Below, piece after piece: positions 7,644 to 15,929 of a DNA stretch of 64,000 nucleotides (positions are counted from its first letter, which is position 1; each line of letters opens with the position of its first letter). A program made the position numbers and the translations under genes. The DNA comes from Myxococcales bacterium. Its GTDB lineage: Bacteria; Myxococcota_A; Polyangia; Polyangiales; Polyangiaceae. Below the pieces are notes generated by a model, which searched no databases, was not told the DNA's origin, and saw only the letters and a list, made by a program, of their open reading frames with translations. The stretch lies in assembly GCA_016712525.1 (NCBI GenBank), contig JADJQX010000008.1, positions 682,001 to 746,000 of the forward strand. Direction: 5' to 3'.

Positions 7644-8666
7644 ATGAGGGAAGCAGTTGATTCCTCCCGGCGGGGGGCCCGCCTCGCCCGCGTCGGCGCG
7701 GTGCTCTCGGCCATCTTCGCGATCGCCGCTGCGGCTCCGGCCGAGGCCCCCCGAGCCACCGCTCCGCCCGTCGAGGCTCCGAAGGCCCCCGCGTACACGA
7801 CGGTCACCGACCCTCCCCCCGAGGAGCCCGCTCCAGCGGGACCGGCGAAGACCACCTTCCCCTGGCGCAACCTCGAGGGCAAGTTCTGGCAGGTCGTCGC
7901 GGCCGCGCCGGAGGACCCACGCATCACCGACCTCCGCGAGGGAACACGCGGCGCGTGCGCGACCGGGATGGTCGAGGTCGCCGGGAGGATGAAGGACGAC
8001 TCGGGCGACTACTTCGGCATCGACGGGCTCCAGCAGCTCACGTGCAAAAAGTGGATCTCGCGCGAGTGGCCCGAGCGGTGCGCGGAGTACGACCGAGCGG
8101 CCTGGCTCGAGCGCTCGAAGAACCTGCGGACGGTGCCCATGCACTTTTGCATGGACCGGTTCGAGTATCCGAACCGCCTCGGCGAGAACCCGATCGTCCT
8201 CGTCGACTGGTACGAGGCGAACGCGCTCTGCAAACGCGAGCAGAAGCGGCTCTGCACCGAGGACGAGTGGACGTTCGCCTGCGAAGGCGAAGAGGCGCGC
8301 CCCTACCCGAACGGCTACGCCCGCGAGGACGTCTGCGTGAACGATCGGACGTGGCGCGAGTTCAAGGCGTTCGGGCGACGCGACAGCGAGCAGACGATGC
8401 TGGAGCTCGACAGGCTGTGGCAGGGGGAGCCCTCGGGCAGCAAGCCGCGCTGTCGAAGCCCCTTCGGGGTGTACGACATGACGGGAAATGTCGACGAATG
8501 GACGCGCGGGACACGCCCCGGAGAGCGCCCGTCCGTGCTGAAAGGCGGATACTGGGGCCCGGTCCGCACGCGGTGCCGACCGGCGACCCGCGCCCACGGC
8601 GAGACGCACATGTTCTACCAGCAGGGCCTACGCTGCTGCGCAGACGCCCCCGAGGTCGGGCGCTGA
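7644..8666 (+). CDS. Exported SUMF1/formylglycine-generating-enzyme-fold protein
   Basis: 340 residues. An N-terminal signal peptide (hydrophobic core VGAVLSAIFAIAAAAP, ending near PAEA) and a Pro/Ala-rich linker precede a SUMF1-type domain. Landmarks are MDRFEYPN, PIVLVDWYEANALCKREQKRLC, TEDEWTFACEG, YDMTGNVDEWT, LKGGYWG and a terminal GLRCC. True formylglycine-generating enzymes use two reactive cysteines and copper; whether this copy is catalytic is uncertain, since many myxobacterial paralogues act as binding domains. Paired cysteines suggest disulfides in the periplasm. No sulfatase gene is nearby. Confidence 0.75.
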   Translation: MREAVDSSRRGARLARVGAVLSAIFAIAAAAPAEAPRATAPPVEAPKAPAYTTVTDPPPEEPAPAGPAKTTFPWRNLEGKFWQVVAAAPEDPRITDLREGTRGACATGMVEVAGRMKDDSGDYFGIDGLQQLTCKKWISREWPERCAEYDRAAWLERSKNLRTVPMHFCMDRFEYPNRLGENPIVLVDWYEANALCKREQKRLCTEDEWTFACEGEEARPYPNGYAREDVCVNDRTWREFKAFGRRDSEQTMLELDRLWQGEPSGSKPRCRSPFGVYDMTGNVDEWTRGTRPGERPSVLKGGYWGPVRTRCRPATRAHGETHMFYQQGLRCCADAPEVGR

Positions 8667-8703
8667 GACGAGCCCGGGGCGCGGAAGGCCTTGCGCTCGG
8701 GGG

Positions 8704-10446
8704 ATGACTAGGAAAAGACTCGATCTCTCGATGCCCATAGACGAGTCGTTCGCGAAGGCCCTCTACTTCGGCGAGGTCGCCGAGAGCCTTCTCTTCCCGT
8801 TCCCCAAGCCGGACGACGCCGAGTCGGACCTCGTGCACGCCACGATCGACTCGGTGCGGAGGTTCTGCCAGAAACACGTCGACTCGGCGCGCATCGACCG
8901 CGAGGAGCAGATCCCCCCCGAGGTCATGCGAGGCCTCGCCGAGCTCGGGCTCATGGGGTTGCTCGTGCCCAAGGCCTACGGAGGCGCGGGCCTCTCGCAG
9001 ACGGCCTACGCGCGCATCGTCCAGGAGCTCGCCGGCATCGACACCTCGCTCGCGGTCACGCTCGGCGCGCACCTCTCGCTCGGCACCATGGGCCTCCTCC
9101 TGTTCGGCACCGAGGCGCAGAAGCAGAAGTACCTGCCGAGGCTCGCTCGAGGCGAGATCGTGGCCGCCTTCGCGCTCACGGAGCCGGGCGCCGGCAGCGA
9201 CGCGAGCGCCATCACGACGTCGGCCGTCCGAGACGGCGACGACTACGTGCTCGACGGGACCAAGGTGTGGACGTCGAACGGAGGCATCGCGGACCTCTTC
9301 ACGGTGTTCGCGCGGACCTCGCCCGCCGAGTACGGCGCGAAACCTCGCATCACGGCCTTCTTGGTCGAGCGAGGAGGCGGGCTCACCACCGGGCCGAACG
9401 AGAAGAAGCTCGGCATCCGGGGCAGCTCCACGACCGAGGTCGTGCTCGAGGGCGTGCGTGTGCCCGCGAGCGCCGTGCTCGGCGAGGTCGGTCGCGGCTT
9501 CAAGGTGGCCATGGAGGTCTTGAACCGAGGCCGCTTGAGCCTCGCCTCGGGCTGCGTCGGCATCGCGAAGCGCCTCCTGCGCCTCTCGGTCGAGCGGGCC
9601 GAGGAGCGAAAGGCGTTCGGTCGGCCGATCGGGCAGTTCGGCCTCGTCAAGGACAAGATCGCGCGCATGCTCGCCGAGACGTACGCGCTCGAGAGCATGA
9701 CCTACCTGACCACCGGCCTCGTCGACGCCGGCGCCACCGACTCGTCGGTCGAGAGCGCGGTGTGCAAGGTCTTCGGCTCCGAGACGCTCCAACGCGTCGC
9801 GAACGAGGCGCTCCAGATCGCCGCGGGCATCGGCTACATGCAGGCGTACCCCTACGAGCGCATCTACCGGGACGCGCGCATCAACCTCATCTTCGAGGGG
9901 ACGAACGAGATCCTCCGCTGCTTCGTCGCGCTCTCGGGCATCGAGGGGCCCGGGCGCGAGCTCAGCGACGTGGCCAAGGCGGTGCGCGAGCCCATCAAGG
10001 GCTTCGGCCTCCTCAGCGACTTCGCCATGCGAAAGGCGCGCTCCGCGCTCTCACGCGACAAGCTCACCCAAGTGCATCCCGAGCTCGAGGCCGAGGGCGA
10101 CGTGCTCGGGGCGTACACGACGCACCTCGCGAAGCACGCCGATCGCGCGATCCGGCGGCACGGCAAGATGATCCACGAGATGCAGTTTACACAGAAGCGC
10201 GCGGCGGACATGACCATCGAGCTCTACGCGATCGCCGCGGTGCTCTCCCGCACGACCCGCGCCCTCGAGAAGCGGGGGATCGAGGGCGCGCGACGCGAGC
10301 TCGACGTGACGCGCATGTTCGTGCGTAGCGCCGAGAAGCGGCTCGCCGAGCTCGTCGCCGAGTTCGAGGCCAACGACGACGAGCTGCGGAAGGCGGTCGC
10401 CGAGCGCGCGTACGTCGACGGCGGCTACCCCTTCGACGTGATGTAG
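8704..10446 (+). CDS. Acyl-CoA dehydrogenase, very-long-chain (ACADVL/ACAD9)-like
   Basis: 580 residues, longer than the usual 380 because of a C-terminal helical extension, as in very-long-chain acyl-CoA dehydrogenases. FAD/substrate motifs are AFALTEPGAGSDASAI (about residues 157-172) and KVWTSNGGIADLFTVFA. The catalytic glutamate lies in LIFEGTNEILRCF (about 398-410). It catalyses the first step of fatty acid beta-oxidation, passing electrons to an electron-transfer flavoprotein. It starts 37 bases after the SUMF1-like gene and ends seven bases before rnhA, so it may share a transcript with rnhA. Confidence 0.88.
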   Translation: MTRKRLDLSMPIDESFAKALYFGEVAESLLFPFPKPDDAESDLVHATIDSVRRFCQKHVDSARIDREEQIPPEVMRGLAELGLMGLLVPKAYGGAGLSQTAYARIVQELAGIDTSLAVTLGAHLSLGTMGLLLFGTEAQKQKYLPRLARGEIVAAFALTEPGAGSDASAITTSAVRDGDDYVLDGTKVWTSNGGIADLFTVFARTSPAEYGAKPRITAFLVERGGGLTTGPNEKKLGIRGSSTTEVVLEGVRVPASAVLGEVGRGFKVAMEVLNRGRLSLASGCVGIAKRLLRLSVERAEERKAFGRPIGQFGLVKDKIARMLAETYALESMTYLTTGLVDAGATDSSVESAVCKVFGSETLQRVANEALQIAAGIGYMQAYPYERIYRDARINLIFEGTNEILRCFVALSGIEGPGRELSDVAKAVREPIKGFGLLSDFAMRKARSALSRDKLTQVHPELEAEGDVLGAYTTHLAKHADRAIRRHGKMIHEMQFTQKRAADMTIELYAIAAVLSRTTRALEKRGIEGARRELDVTRMFVRSAEKRLAELVAEFEANDDELRKAVAERAYVDGGYPFDVM

Positions 10447-10453
10447 GGCCGCC

Positions 10454-10933
10454 ATGGCGAAACGCGAGTACCTCGTCTACACGGACGGCTCGTGCAAAGC
10501 CGGCGAGCACGGGAGGCGCCCCGGCGGCTTCGGCTTCGTGGTGAGGCCTCCCCACGGGGAGCCCATCGAGGGGTACGGCTCGGAGGACGACACCGAGGCG
10601 AAGACGATGGAGGCGCGCGCCGTGGCCGAGGCCCTCGCCGTCCTCCCGGAGGGGTCCGAGGCGCGTGTGCTGTCGGACAACCAAGGCCTGATGACCACGC
10701 TCGAGAAGAAGCTCGGAGACTTTCGCCGGAGCGACTTCCGAAACGTCGATCCCGCGGTGTCGGCCGAGCTCCGCGCGATCGCCTCGACCATCGCGGACAA
10801 GGGCCTCACTGTGACGTTCTCGTGGGTGCGCTCGCACAACGGAAACCCCGGAAACGAACGTGCCGACGCGCTCGCGGCGCAGGGCGCGCGCGAGGCCAAG
10901 AGCAAGGCGCAGGGGCCACGTAAGCCCAAGTAG
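10454..10933 (+). CDS. rnhA: Ribonuclease HI
   Basis: 159 residues. It degrades RNA in RNA-DNA hybrids. The active-site acids are all visible: D in YTDGSC (about residue 10), E in TMEARAVAEAL (about 53), D in LSDNQGL (about 75), and D in NERADALAAQG with the preceding VRSHNGNPGN loop carrying the mobile histidine. A short basic tail (KSKAQGPRKPK) follows the domain. It begins seven bases after the acyl-CoA dehydrogenase gene. Confidence 0.92.
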   Translation: MAKREYLVYTDGSCKAGEHGRRPGGFGFVVRPPHGEPIEGYGSEDDTEAKTMEARAVAEALAVLPEGSEARVLSDNQGLMTTLEKKLGDFRRSDFRNVDPAVSAELRAIASTIADKGLTVTFSWVRSHNGNPGNERADALAAQGAREAKSKAQGPRKPK

Positions 10934-11046
10934 GGGGCACGTCGGCGCATGTAGGTCGACCCACGCGGAGGTGCGAGCATGCGTAGGCCGCGCCCTCGCG
11001 CGCGTGGAAGCGAGTGCTAGCGTCCATGAACGAGAGGAGCTGCGCC

Positions 11047-11571
11047 GTGAGCACGCGACACAAGCCCCGCGATCCCTTCGAGGACGACGAGCACGGAACC
11101 GCGAAGCGCGACTACCCCCCGGGGTTCGTGGAGGCCCGTGGAGATCAGGCCACCGCCCGCATCCCGCGTGAGGATCTCGATCGCCTCCTCCGCCGCGAGA
11201 GCGGCACACGCCCGAAGGTGTCGATCTCGGCCTCGTCCGACCCCGAGCCTCGAGAGCCGGACGAGCCTGCCAAGGCGCTCGAGAGCGGCACGCACCTCCG
11301 CCCCGGGGCGACCCCGCGCGATGCTCGCCCGTTGACGAAGCCCACCCCCCTCGCCGTCGTGGTCCCCGAGGACCGCGCGACACGAGACGGAGCCGGAGAG
11401 CGACCGACAGAACGAGCCGGAGAGCGCGGCGAGGCCCTCGACGATCTCGCACCGATGGCCCCGCCCCCGTCCCTCGAGCGTCGCGCGATCGTATGGACGC
11501 TCGCGGCGATCGTCGGCCTCGCGGCGCTGCTCTCGGCGCTCGCATGGGTCGCGTCCCACACGAAGCGCTGA
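11047..11571 (+). CDS. Hypothetical protein with C-terminal membrane anchor
   Basis: 174 residues from the GTG at 11047, chosen because AGGAG (11035-11039) sits seven bases before it; an ATG 21 bases upstream is the alternative. Residues 1 to about 145 are hydrophilic, charged and low in predicted structure (many R, E, P). The last 30 residues form one membrane span (AIVWTLAAIVGLAALLSALAW) ending in SHTKR. This looks like a tail-anchored protein with a cytoplasmic disordered region. No family is recognised. It faces the convergent DUF4912 gene. Confidence 0.6.
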   Translation: MSTRHKPRDPFEDDEHGTAKRDYPPGFVEARGDQATARIPREDLDRLLRRESGTRPKVSISASSDPEPREPDEPAKALESGTHLRPGATPRDARPLTKPTPLAVVVPEDRATRDGAGERPTERAGERGEALDDLAPMAPPPSLERRAIVWTLAAIVGLAALLSALAWVASHTKR

Positions 11572-11588
11572 GCGCGAGCGGTTGCCGC

Positions 11589-12983
11589 TCAGGACGAGCC
11601 TTGAGCGCCCCGCCCTTCGTCTCGCGTTTCGAACCGCGCGAGCTCCGGTAGGCCCAGGAGCGCCGCGAGCGCCGCGTCTCCTTCGCCCTTCTCCTCGACC
11701 CTCCGAAGGGCCCGCTGCATCGCGCCGCCGGCCGAGAGGTCCCCCTCACCCACGGGGACCACTCCGTCCGGCGTCCATCGTACGAGCGTGCTCGCGAGCC
11801 TCTCGGCGGGCTCACGACGCGGGAGCGCGAGCAGCGGGGAGTGCGCGAGCGGGACGAACGCGGAGGCCGTCCTGTAGCCGATCGCCACCCTCACGACCGC
11901 GGACTTCGGGAGCTCCCGCAGGAAGTAGTCTCCCACGGGCGAGAAGACGTCGTGGTCCCTCGACCACGTGCGCGGCCCGTGCCACCCTGGCTCGACCACG
12001 AGCGCACGGAGGGAGAGCACGCCCGCCCCGCGCGCCTCGGCGACCTTCGCCAGGAGCGCCTCGCGGACCTCCCAGTAGACGAACAAGGTCTCCGGATCGA
12101 CAGGGAGCGCGACGCACTCGTCGACGTCGTACTTCGGCGGGAGCGGCTCGTCGTCGAGCATCGCGGGCACCTCTTCCGGCGACGCGCTCGGCTCGGGCGA
12201 CGCGCTCGGCTCGGGCGACGCGCTCGGCTCGCGGGCCTCGACGCGGGTCCCCTCGGCGGGCTCGAGCGCCTCGTCCGTCTCTCGGCTCGGGGCGTCTTCG
12301 CTCGCGGAGTGTGCATCGACGTCGCTCGCGGGCTCGGCCGACGCGAGGACCTCGGGAGCGACCTCGGCGGGGCCGGGTGTGGAGGCAGTCTCGCCACGCA
12401 AACCATCGACATTTTTAGACTTTTCGGAATCCTCTGGGGAATCGAGGGGCGCCTCTTCGGGGGGCGCGCTCGCCTTCGCGGCGGCCTCGGCGCGTTCCTT
12501 CGCGGCCTCGTCCTCGGGAGGGAGCGGCGGCTCCGGGGGCACGTACGACGGGTGCGAGAGGCGCTCGAGCAGGTCGCGCGCCTCCGAGTGGTCGGGCTCG
12601 AGCGCGAGCACCCGTTGGAGGGTGTCTTTTGCGCGCGCCGTGTGGCCTTGCGCGGCGTAGATCTGCGCGAGGGTCACCGTCGGCAGCGCGGCGGGCGGCG
12701 TCGACTTGCCGCGGGGGGGCTCGAGGTGCAGGCCGCGGATCTTGGTGGCCGCGTCGGGCAGGTGCAGCCCGCGCTCGACCACCCGCGCGACGAGATCACG
12801 CGCCAACCCGAAGAACCCGCGCGCGATGGAGACCTCGGCGCCCGCGTCGGCGTCGGCCGTGCGCAGGAGCAGCTCGTCGATGAGCTCGGGCCGCGTCAGG
12901 ATACGGGGCCGGGAAATTCCGTGCGATTCGGCCAGCCGAATCAGCGCCTCACGATCGAGCCCGTCGAGCTCCGCCCGTTTCAT
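11589..12983 (-). CDS. DUF4912 protein with N-terminal SAP/Rho-N-like and TPR region
   Basis: 464 residues. Residues about 1-50 (ELDGLDREALIRLAESHGIS...) resemble a Rho-N/SAP-type helical motif. Residues about 100-145 contain a TPR-like unit (LAQIYAAQGHTARAKDTLQRVLALEPDH). A long acidic Pro/Ser-rich linker follows, including three EPSASP units. A DUF4912 domain starts near residue 285 with LPPKYDVDECVALPVDPETLFVYWEV (quoted in two parts: LPPKYDVDECVALPVDP and ETLFVYWEV). DUF4912 proteins are of unknown function and often have this same domain order in myxobacteria and Bacillota. No membrane segment is seen. It diverges from ribF. Confidence 0.75.
   Translation of the reverse strand: MKRAELDGLDREALIRLAESHGISRPRILTRPELIDELLLRTADADAGAEVSIARGFFGLARDLVARVVERGLHLPDAATKIRGLHLEPPRGKSTPPAALPTVTLAQIYAAQGHTARAKDTLQRVLALEPDHSEARDLLERLSHPSYVPPEPPLPPEDEAAKERAEAAAKASAPPEEAPLDSPEDSEKSKNVDGLRGETASTPGPAEVAPEVLASAEPASDVDAHSASEDAPSRETDEALEPAEGTRVEAREPSASPEPSASPEPSASPEEVPAMLDDEPLPPKYDVDECVALPVDPETLFVYWEVREALLAKVAEARGAGVLSLRALVVEPGWHGPRTWSRDHDVFSPVGDYFLRELPKSAVVRVAIGYRTASAFVPLAHSPLLALPRREPAERLASTLVRWTPDGVVPVGEGDLSAGGAMQRALRRVEEKGEGDAALAALLGLPELARFETRDEGRGAQGSS
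12181..12231. repeat. 18-bp tandem repeat, 2.8 copies, inside the DUF4912 gene
   Basis: The unit GACGCGCTCGGCTCGGGC is repeated at 12181, 12199 and (partial) 12217 without mismatch. It is in frame and encodes EPSASP units of the disordered linker, so copy-number change would alter linker length without breaking the frame. Confidence 0.85.
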
Positions 12984-13227
12984 GGTCTCCTCCGCTCACG
13001 CTTCCGCGAGAGCCTACGTTGGTACCAAAGCGCCCCTCTTCCCGGTACGAAAAAGCGCGCCCCAAGAGGCGGTCGACGGGGGCGGGTCGGGCCGCCTCGC
13101 TGCGATGGTGGACGGTACGCCGCCGTGGCGGGCCGACGGGAGCCCTCATGGACGCGCGGCCAGGCGCCGTACGTCGCGCGCGCCTTGCTCTCTCGAAGCC
13201 GAATCGCTCGTGCTAAGGAGGCGTCTC

Positions 13228-14211
13228 GTGTCGACGCGTTCGCCGCTCCCCGAGGTCGTGAAGGTCGTGCCGTTCGCGCGCGCGGAAGCGCGGACCGACG
13301 CCCGTCCCCAGGCCGTGGTCATCGGCAACTTCGACGGCGTGCACCGCGGACACGTCGCCGCCCTCGCCCAGATGACGGCGCTCGCGCGCGAGCGAGGCCT
13401 CGTGACGACGGTGCTCACGTTCGATCCGCACCCGGCCCTCGTGCTCGGGAAGGCCACCCCCGAGCGGCTGACCACGCTCGAGCGCCGCATCGAGCTCTTC
13501 GGCGAGCACGAGGTCGAGCGAGTGGTCGTCGCGACCTTCTCCCTCGACTTCGCCGCGACGAGCCCCGAGGCCTTCGCCGAGCAGTTTCTCTTCGGAGAGC
13601 TCGGCGCCGAGGTCGTCGTCGTCGGGGCCGATTTTCGCTTCGGGAAGGGCCGAAAAGGCGACTTCGAGACCCTCGACGCCCTCGCGCGTGCCCACGGGCG
13701 GCGCGCGTTCGCCACGGTCCTCGAGACCGACGACGAGGGCGCCATCTCGAGCACTCGCATCCGCAAGGCGCTCGGCGCCGGGCGCGTCGAGCACGCGGCC
13801 GCGCTCCTGGGGAGGCCGCACGCGTTCACGGGCACCGTCGAGCACGGCCAACACAAGGGGCGAACGATCGGCTTCCCCACGGCGAACCTCGCGCGGCTCG
13901 ACGAGATGTGCCCCGCGAACGGCGTCTACGCCGTCTCGGTCGAGGTCGAAGAGGGGGCCGCGTTCCGCTGGCTCGGCCACGGCGTCATGAACATCGGCAC
14001 ACGCCCCACCGTGAGCGACGGCGGCAAAACGCGGCACGTCGAGATCCACGTCTTCGACGTCGACCAAGATCTCTACGGAAGGCGCGTCCGCGCCCACGTC
14101 CACGCCCGCGTGCGCGAAGAGCGCAAGTTCCCGAGCTTCGACGAGCTCCGCGCCCAAATCGAGCGCGACGCCGCGAAGGCGCGGGAGCTCACGTCGCGCC
14201 TCGAACGCTGA
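13228..14211 (+). CDS. ribF: Bifunctional riboflavin kinase / FAD synthetase
   Basis: 327 residues from the GTG at 13228, chosen because a strong TAAGGAGG (13214-13221) ends six bases before it. The N-terminal FAD synthetase half has the nucleotidyltransferase motif VIGNFDGVHRGH (about 31-42), a TFDPHP segment and the SSTRIRKAL motif. The C-terminal riboflavin kinase half has TIGFPTANL, GVYAV and NIGTRPTV. It converts riboflavin to FMN and FMN to FAD in the cytoplasm. The flavin pathway gene ribA lies about 8 kb away in its own unit. A 26-base convergent gap separates it from the lipoprotein gene. Confidence 0.95.
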   Translation: MSTRSPLPEVVKVVPFARAEARTDARPQAVVIGNFDGVHRGHVAALAQMTALARERGLVTTVLTFDPHPALVLGKATPERLTTLERRIELFGEHEVERVVVATFSLDFAATSPEAFAEQFLFGELGAEVVVVGADFRFGKGRKGDFETLDALARAHGRRAFATVLETDDEGAISSTRIRKALGAGRVEHAAALLGRPHAFTGTVEHGQHKGRTIGFPTANLARLDEMCPANGVYAVSVEVEEGAAFRWLGHGVMNIGTRPTVSDGGKTRHVEIHVFDVDQDLYGRRVRAHVHARVREERKFPSFDELRAQIERDAAKARELTSRLER

Positions 14212-14238
14212 AGCTCTGGAGGCCCGCGCGGGCGGGCC

Positions 14239-15922
14239 TCAGCGAGGGAGGCACTCGGGCGGAACGGGCGCCTCGGCGCACGTGCGCTCGCCCTCGGGGG
14301 TCGTCGGAGGGACGATCTCGAGCACCGCGCGAGGCCCCTGCGAGTAGAGGATCGGGCGCGGTTTTCGCGAGCACGAGCCCACGCCATTGTTCTCGAGCAG
14401 CCGCCCCTCGAGCGGCGCGCACGCCCCCGCTTCGTTCGGCACGCTCCAGGTTTGCCCCGACGGGTACGAGAGCGCCATCGCGTAGCGCCCGGTGGGCAAA
14501 CAGCCGCGACGCACCTCCGCGACGAGGCGCCCGAACGAGGCCTTCACACGCGCCTCGTCGACGAGAGACTTGTCGCCCACGACCGCCGGATCCGCGCTCT
14601 TGCCCGCGAAGTGCGGCACCACGAGGACCCCGCCCTTGTCCGGCCGACGAGCGTCGATGCAGAGCGCGGCCGGGCGCACGAGCACCTTCAGTCGCTCGCG
14701 CAAGGTCGACTTGGCGGGGCTCGCCGGGACGGGGCCGGCGACCGTCTTCGCGAGAGTCTCGTCGAGGAGAGTGATGCCCTGCATGACGACGATAGGCGAC
14801 CTTTCCCCACCTTGAAACGCGAGGCTTTGGGGGTCTTTTTCGTGGGTTTTGTCGTCCTCGAGCTTGCGGAACGAGACGCTCGGCCAGAACGCGGGGATGC
14901 GCGCGCTCTCGGGCAAGGACGCTCCCCGACCGAACACGAGCAACCCCCCCTTGACCCGTGGGAGGGGTCGGCTCGAGAGGCAACCCGAAGGGCTTGTCGA
15001 GGGCGGTGGCGTCGCCGAGCTCGTCGCCCGGTACTCCGTACCGAAGGCTCACGGCCTTGAACGACTGCTCGTACCGCTGGAGCGTCTCCAGGTTGAACGT
15101 GTCGGGGACGGCGAGGACCTGATGGTCCTGGGTCATCGTGATGACGGGCACGTACTTCGCGTCTCCCGAAGGGTTCTCGGGGGTGGGCGTGACGGGGGCC
15201 GGGTCTTGCGCGCCTTCGGGGAAAAAGTAGGGGCGATTCGTCGAGAGCGTCTGCCCGATCGTGACGGGCACGTTGTCCGTGAGGGCTCCCTGCGACGGGA
15301 TCGTGAAGGTCGAGTCGGGCCCGGGAACACCCACGTCCACCGGGAGGTAGCTCGGCGTGTACAGCGGGTTTCCGCGATTGAGCTCGGCGTCGCGGACGTC
15401 GACGTAGCCACCGACGAGGTCGCCGGCCTCGGGCTGGTTTCGGTAGCGAAACTGCGGCAAAAAGCGGCCGCCGCGATCGTAGAACGCGACGAGGATGTAC
15501 TGACCTCCGTCGAGCGGCGAGAGGGTGAACGGCGACGACACGCTGACGAGCTCGTTCGTCGGGGGGCACGAGAGCGAGGGCCCGCGAAACCGAGGCTCGT
15601 TGGCGAACAGCGTGTCGCCCGGGACCACCGCGAAATTCACCGGGCTCGTGGCGAGGCCGAGAGGCGGCGGAGGGTTCTTGCGATCGAACGCCATCACGAT
15701 CGCGTTGCCGACGATGCGGCGATCGCGGCTGCACGGCCTCGGCCCCACGTACGTGACCGTGCCGCGAACCACCCCTTGCGCAGGGAAGAGGCGATTGTCG
15801 TCGCGTTGGTCGTCGATCGGCACCGTGCACGCGCCGAGCACCAGCGCGGCGAGCACCACACGCGCGGCGGCGGCGGTGGTTTCGCGCTTCGAAGGTCTTT
15901 GGGGATCGCGGCGAGGCGTCAT
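14239..15922 (-). pseudogene. Lipoprotein gene with an apparent +1 frameshift in a G7 run
   Basis: The first reading frame starts MTPRRDPQRPSKRETTAAAA, with a lipobox VLGAC (Cys32) after a hydrophobic stretch, and codes normally to about position 14951. There, seven G on the coding strand (C7 at 14944-14950) shift the frame. Removing one G joins PTPPTGQGG directly to LLVFGRGASLPESARIPAFW and gives one open frame of 560 codons to the TGA at 14239. The joined length is an exact multiple of three. The protein would be an envelope lipoprotein of unknown function. The gene starts seven bases after the TonB-receptor stop, so the two share an operon and probably a task. Sequencing error, true mutation and programmed slippage are all possible. 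Confidence 0.7.
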
Positions 15923-15929
15923 GGGAGGC

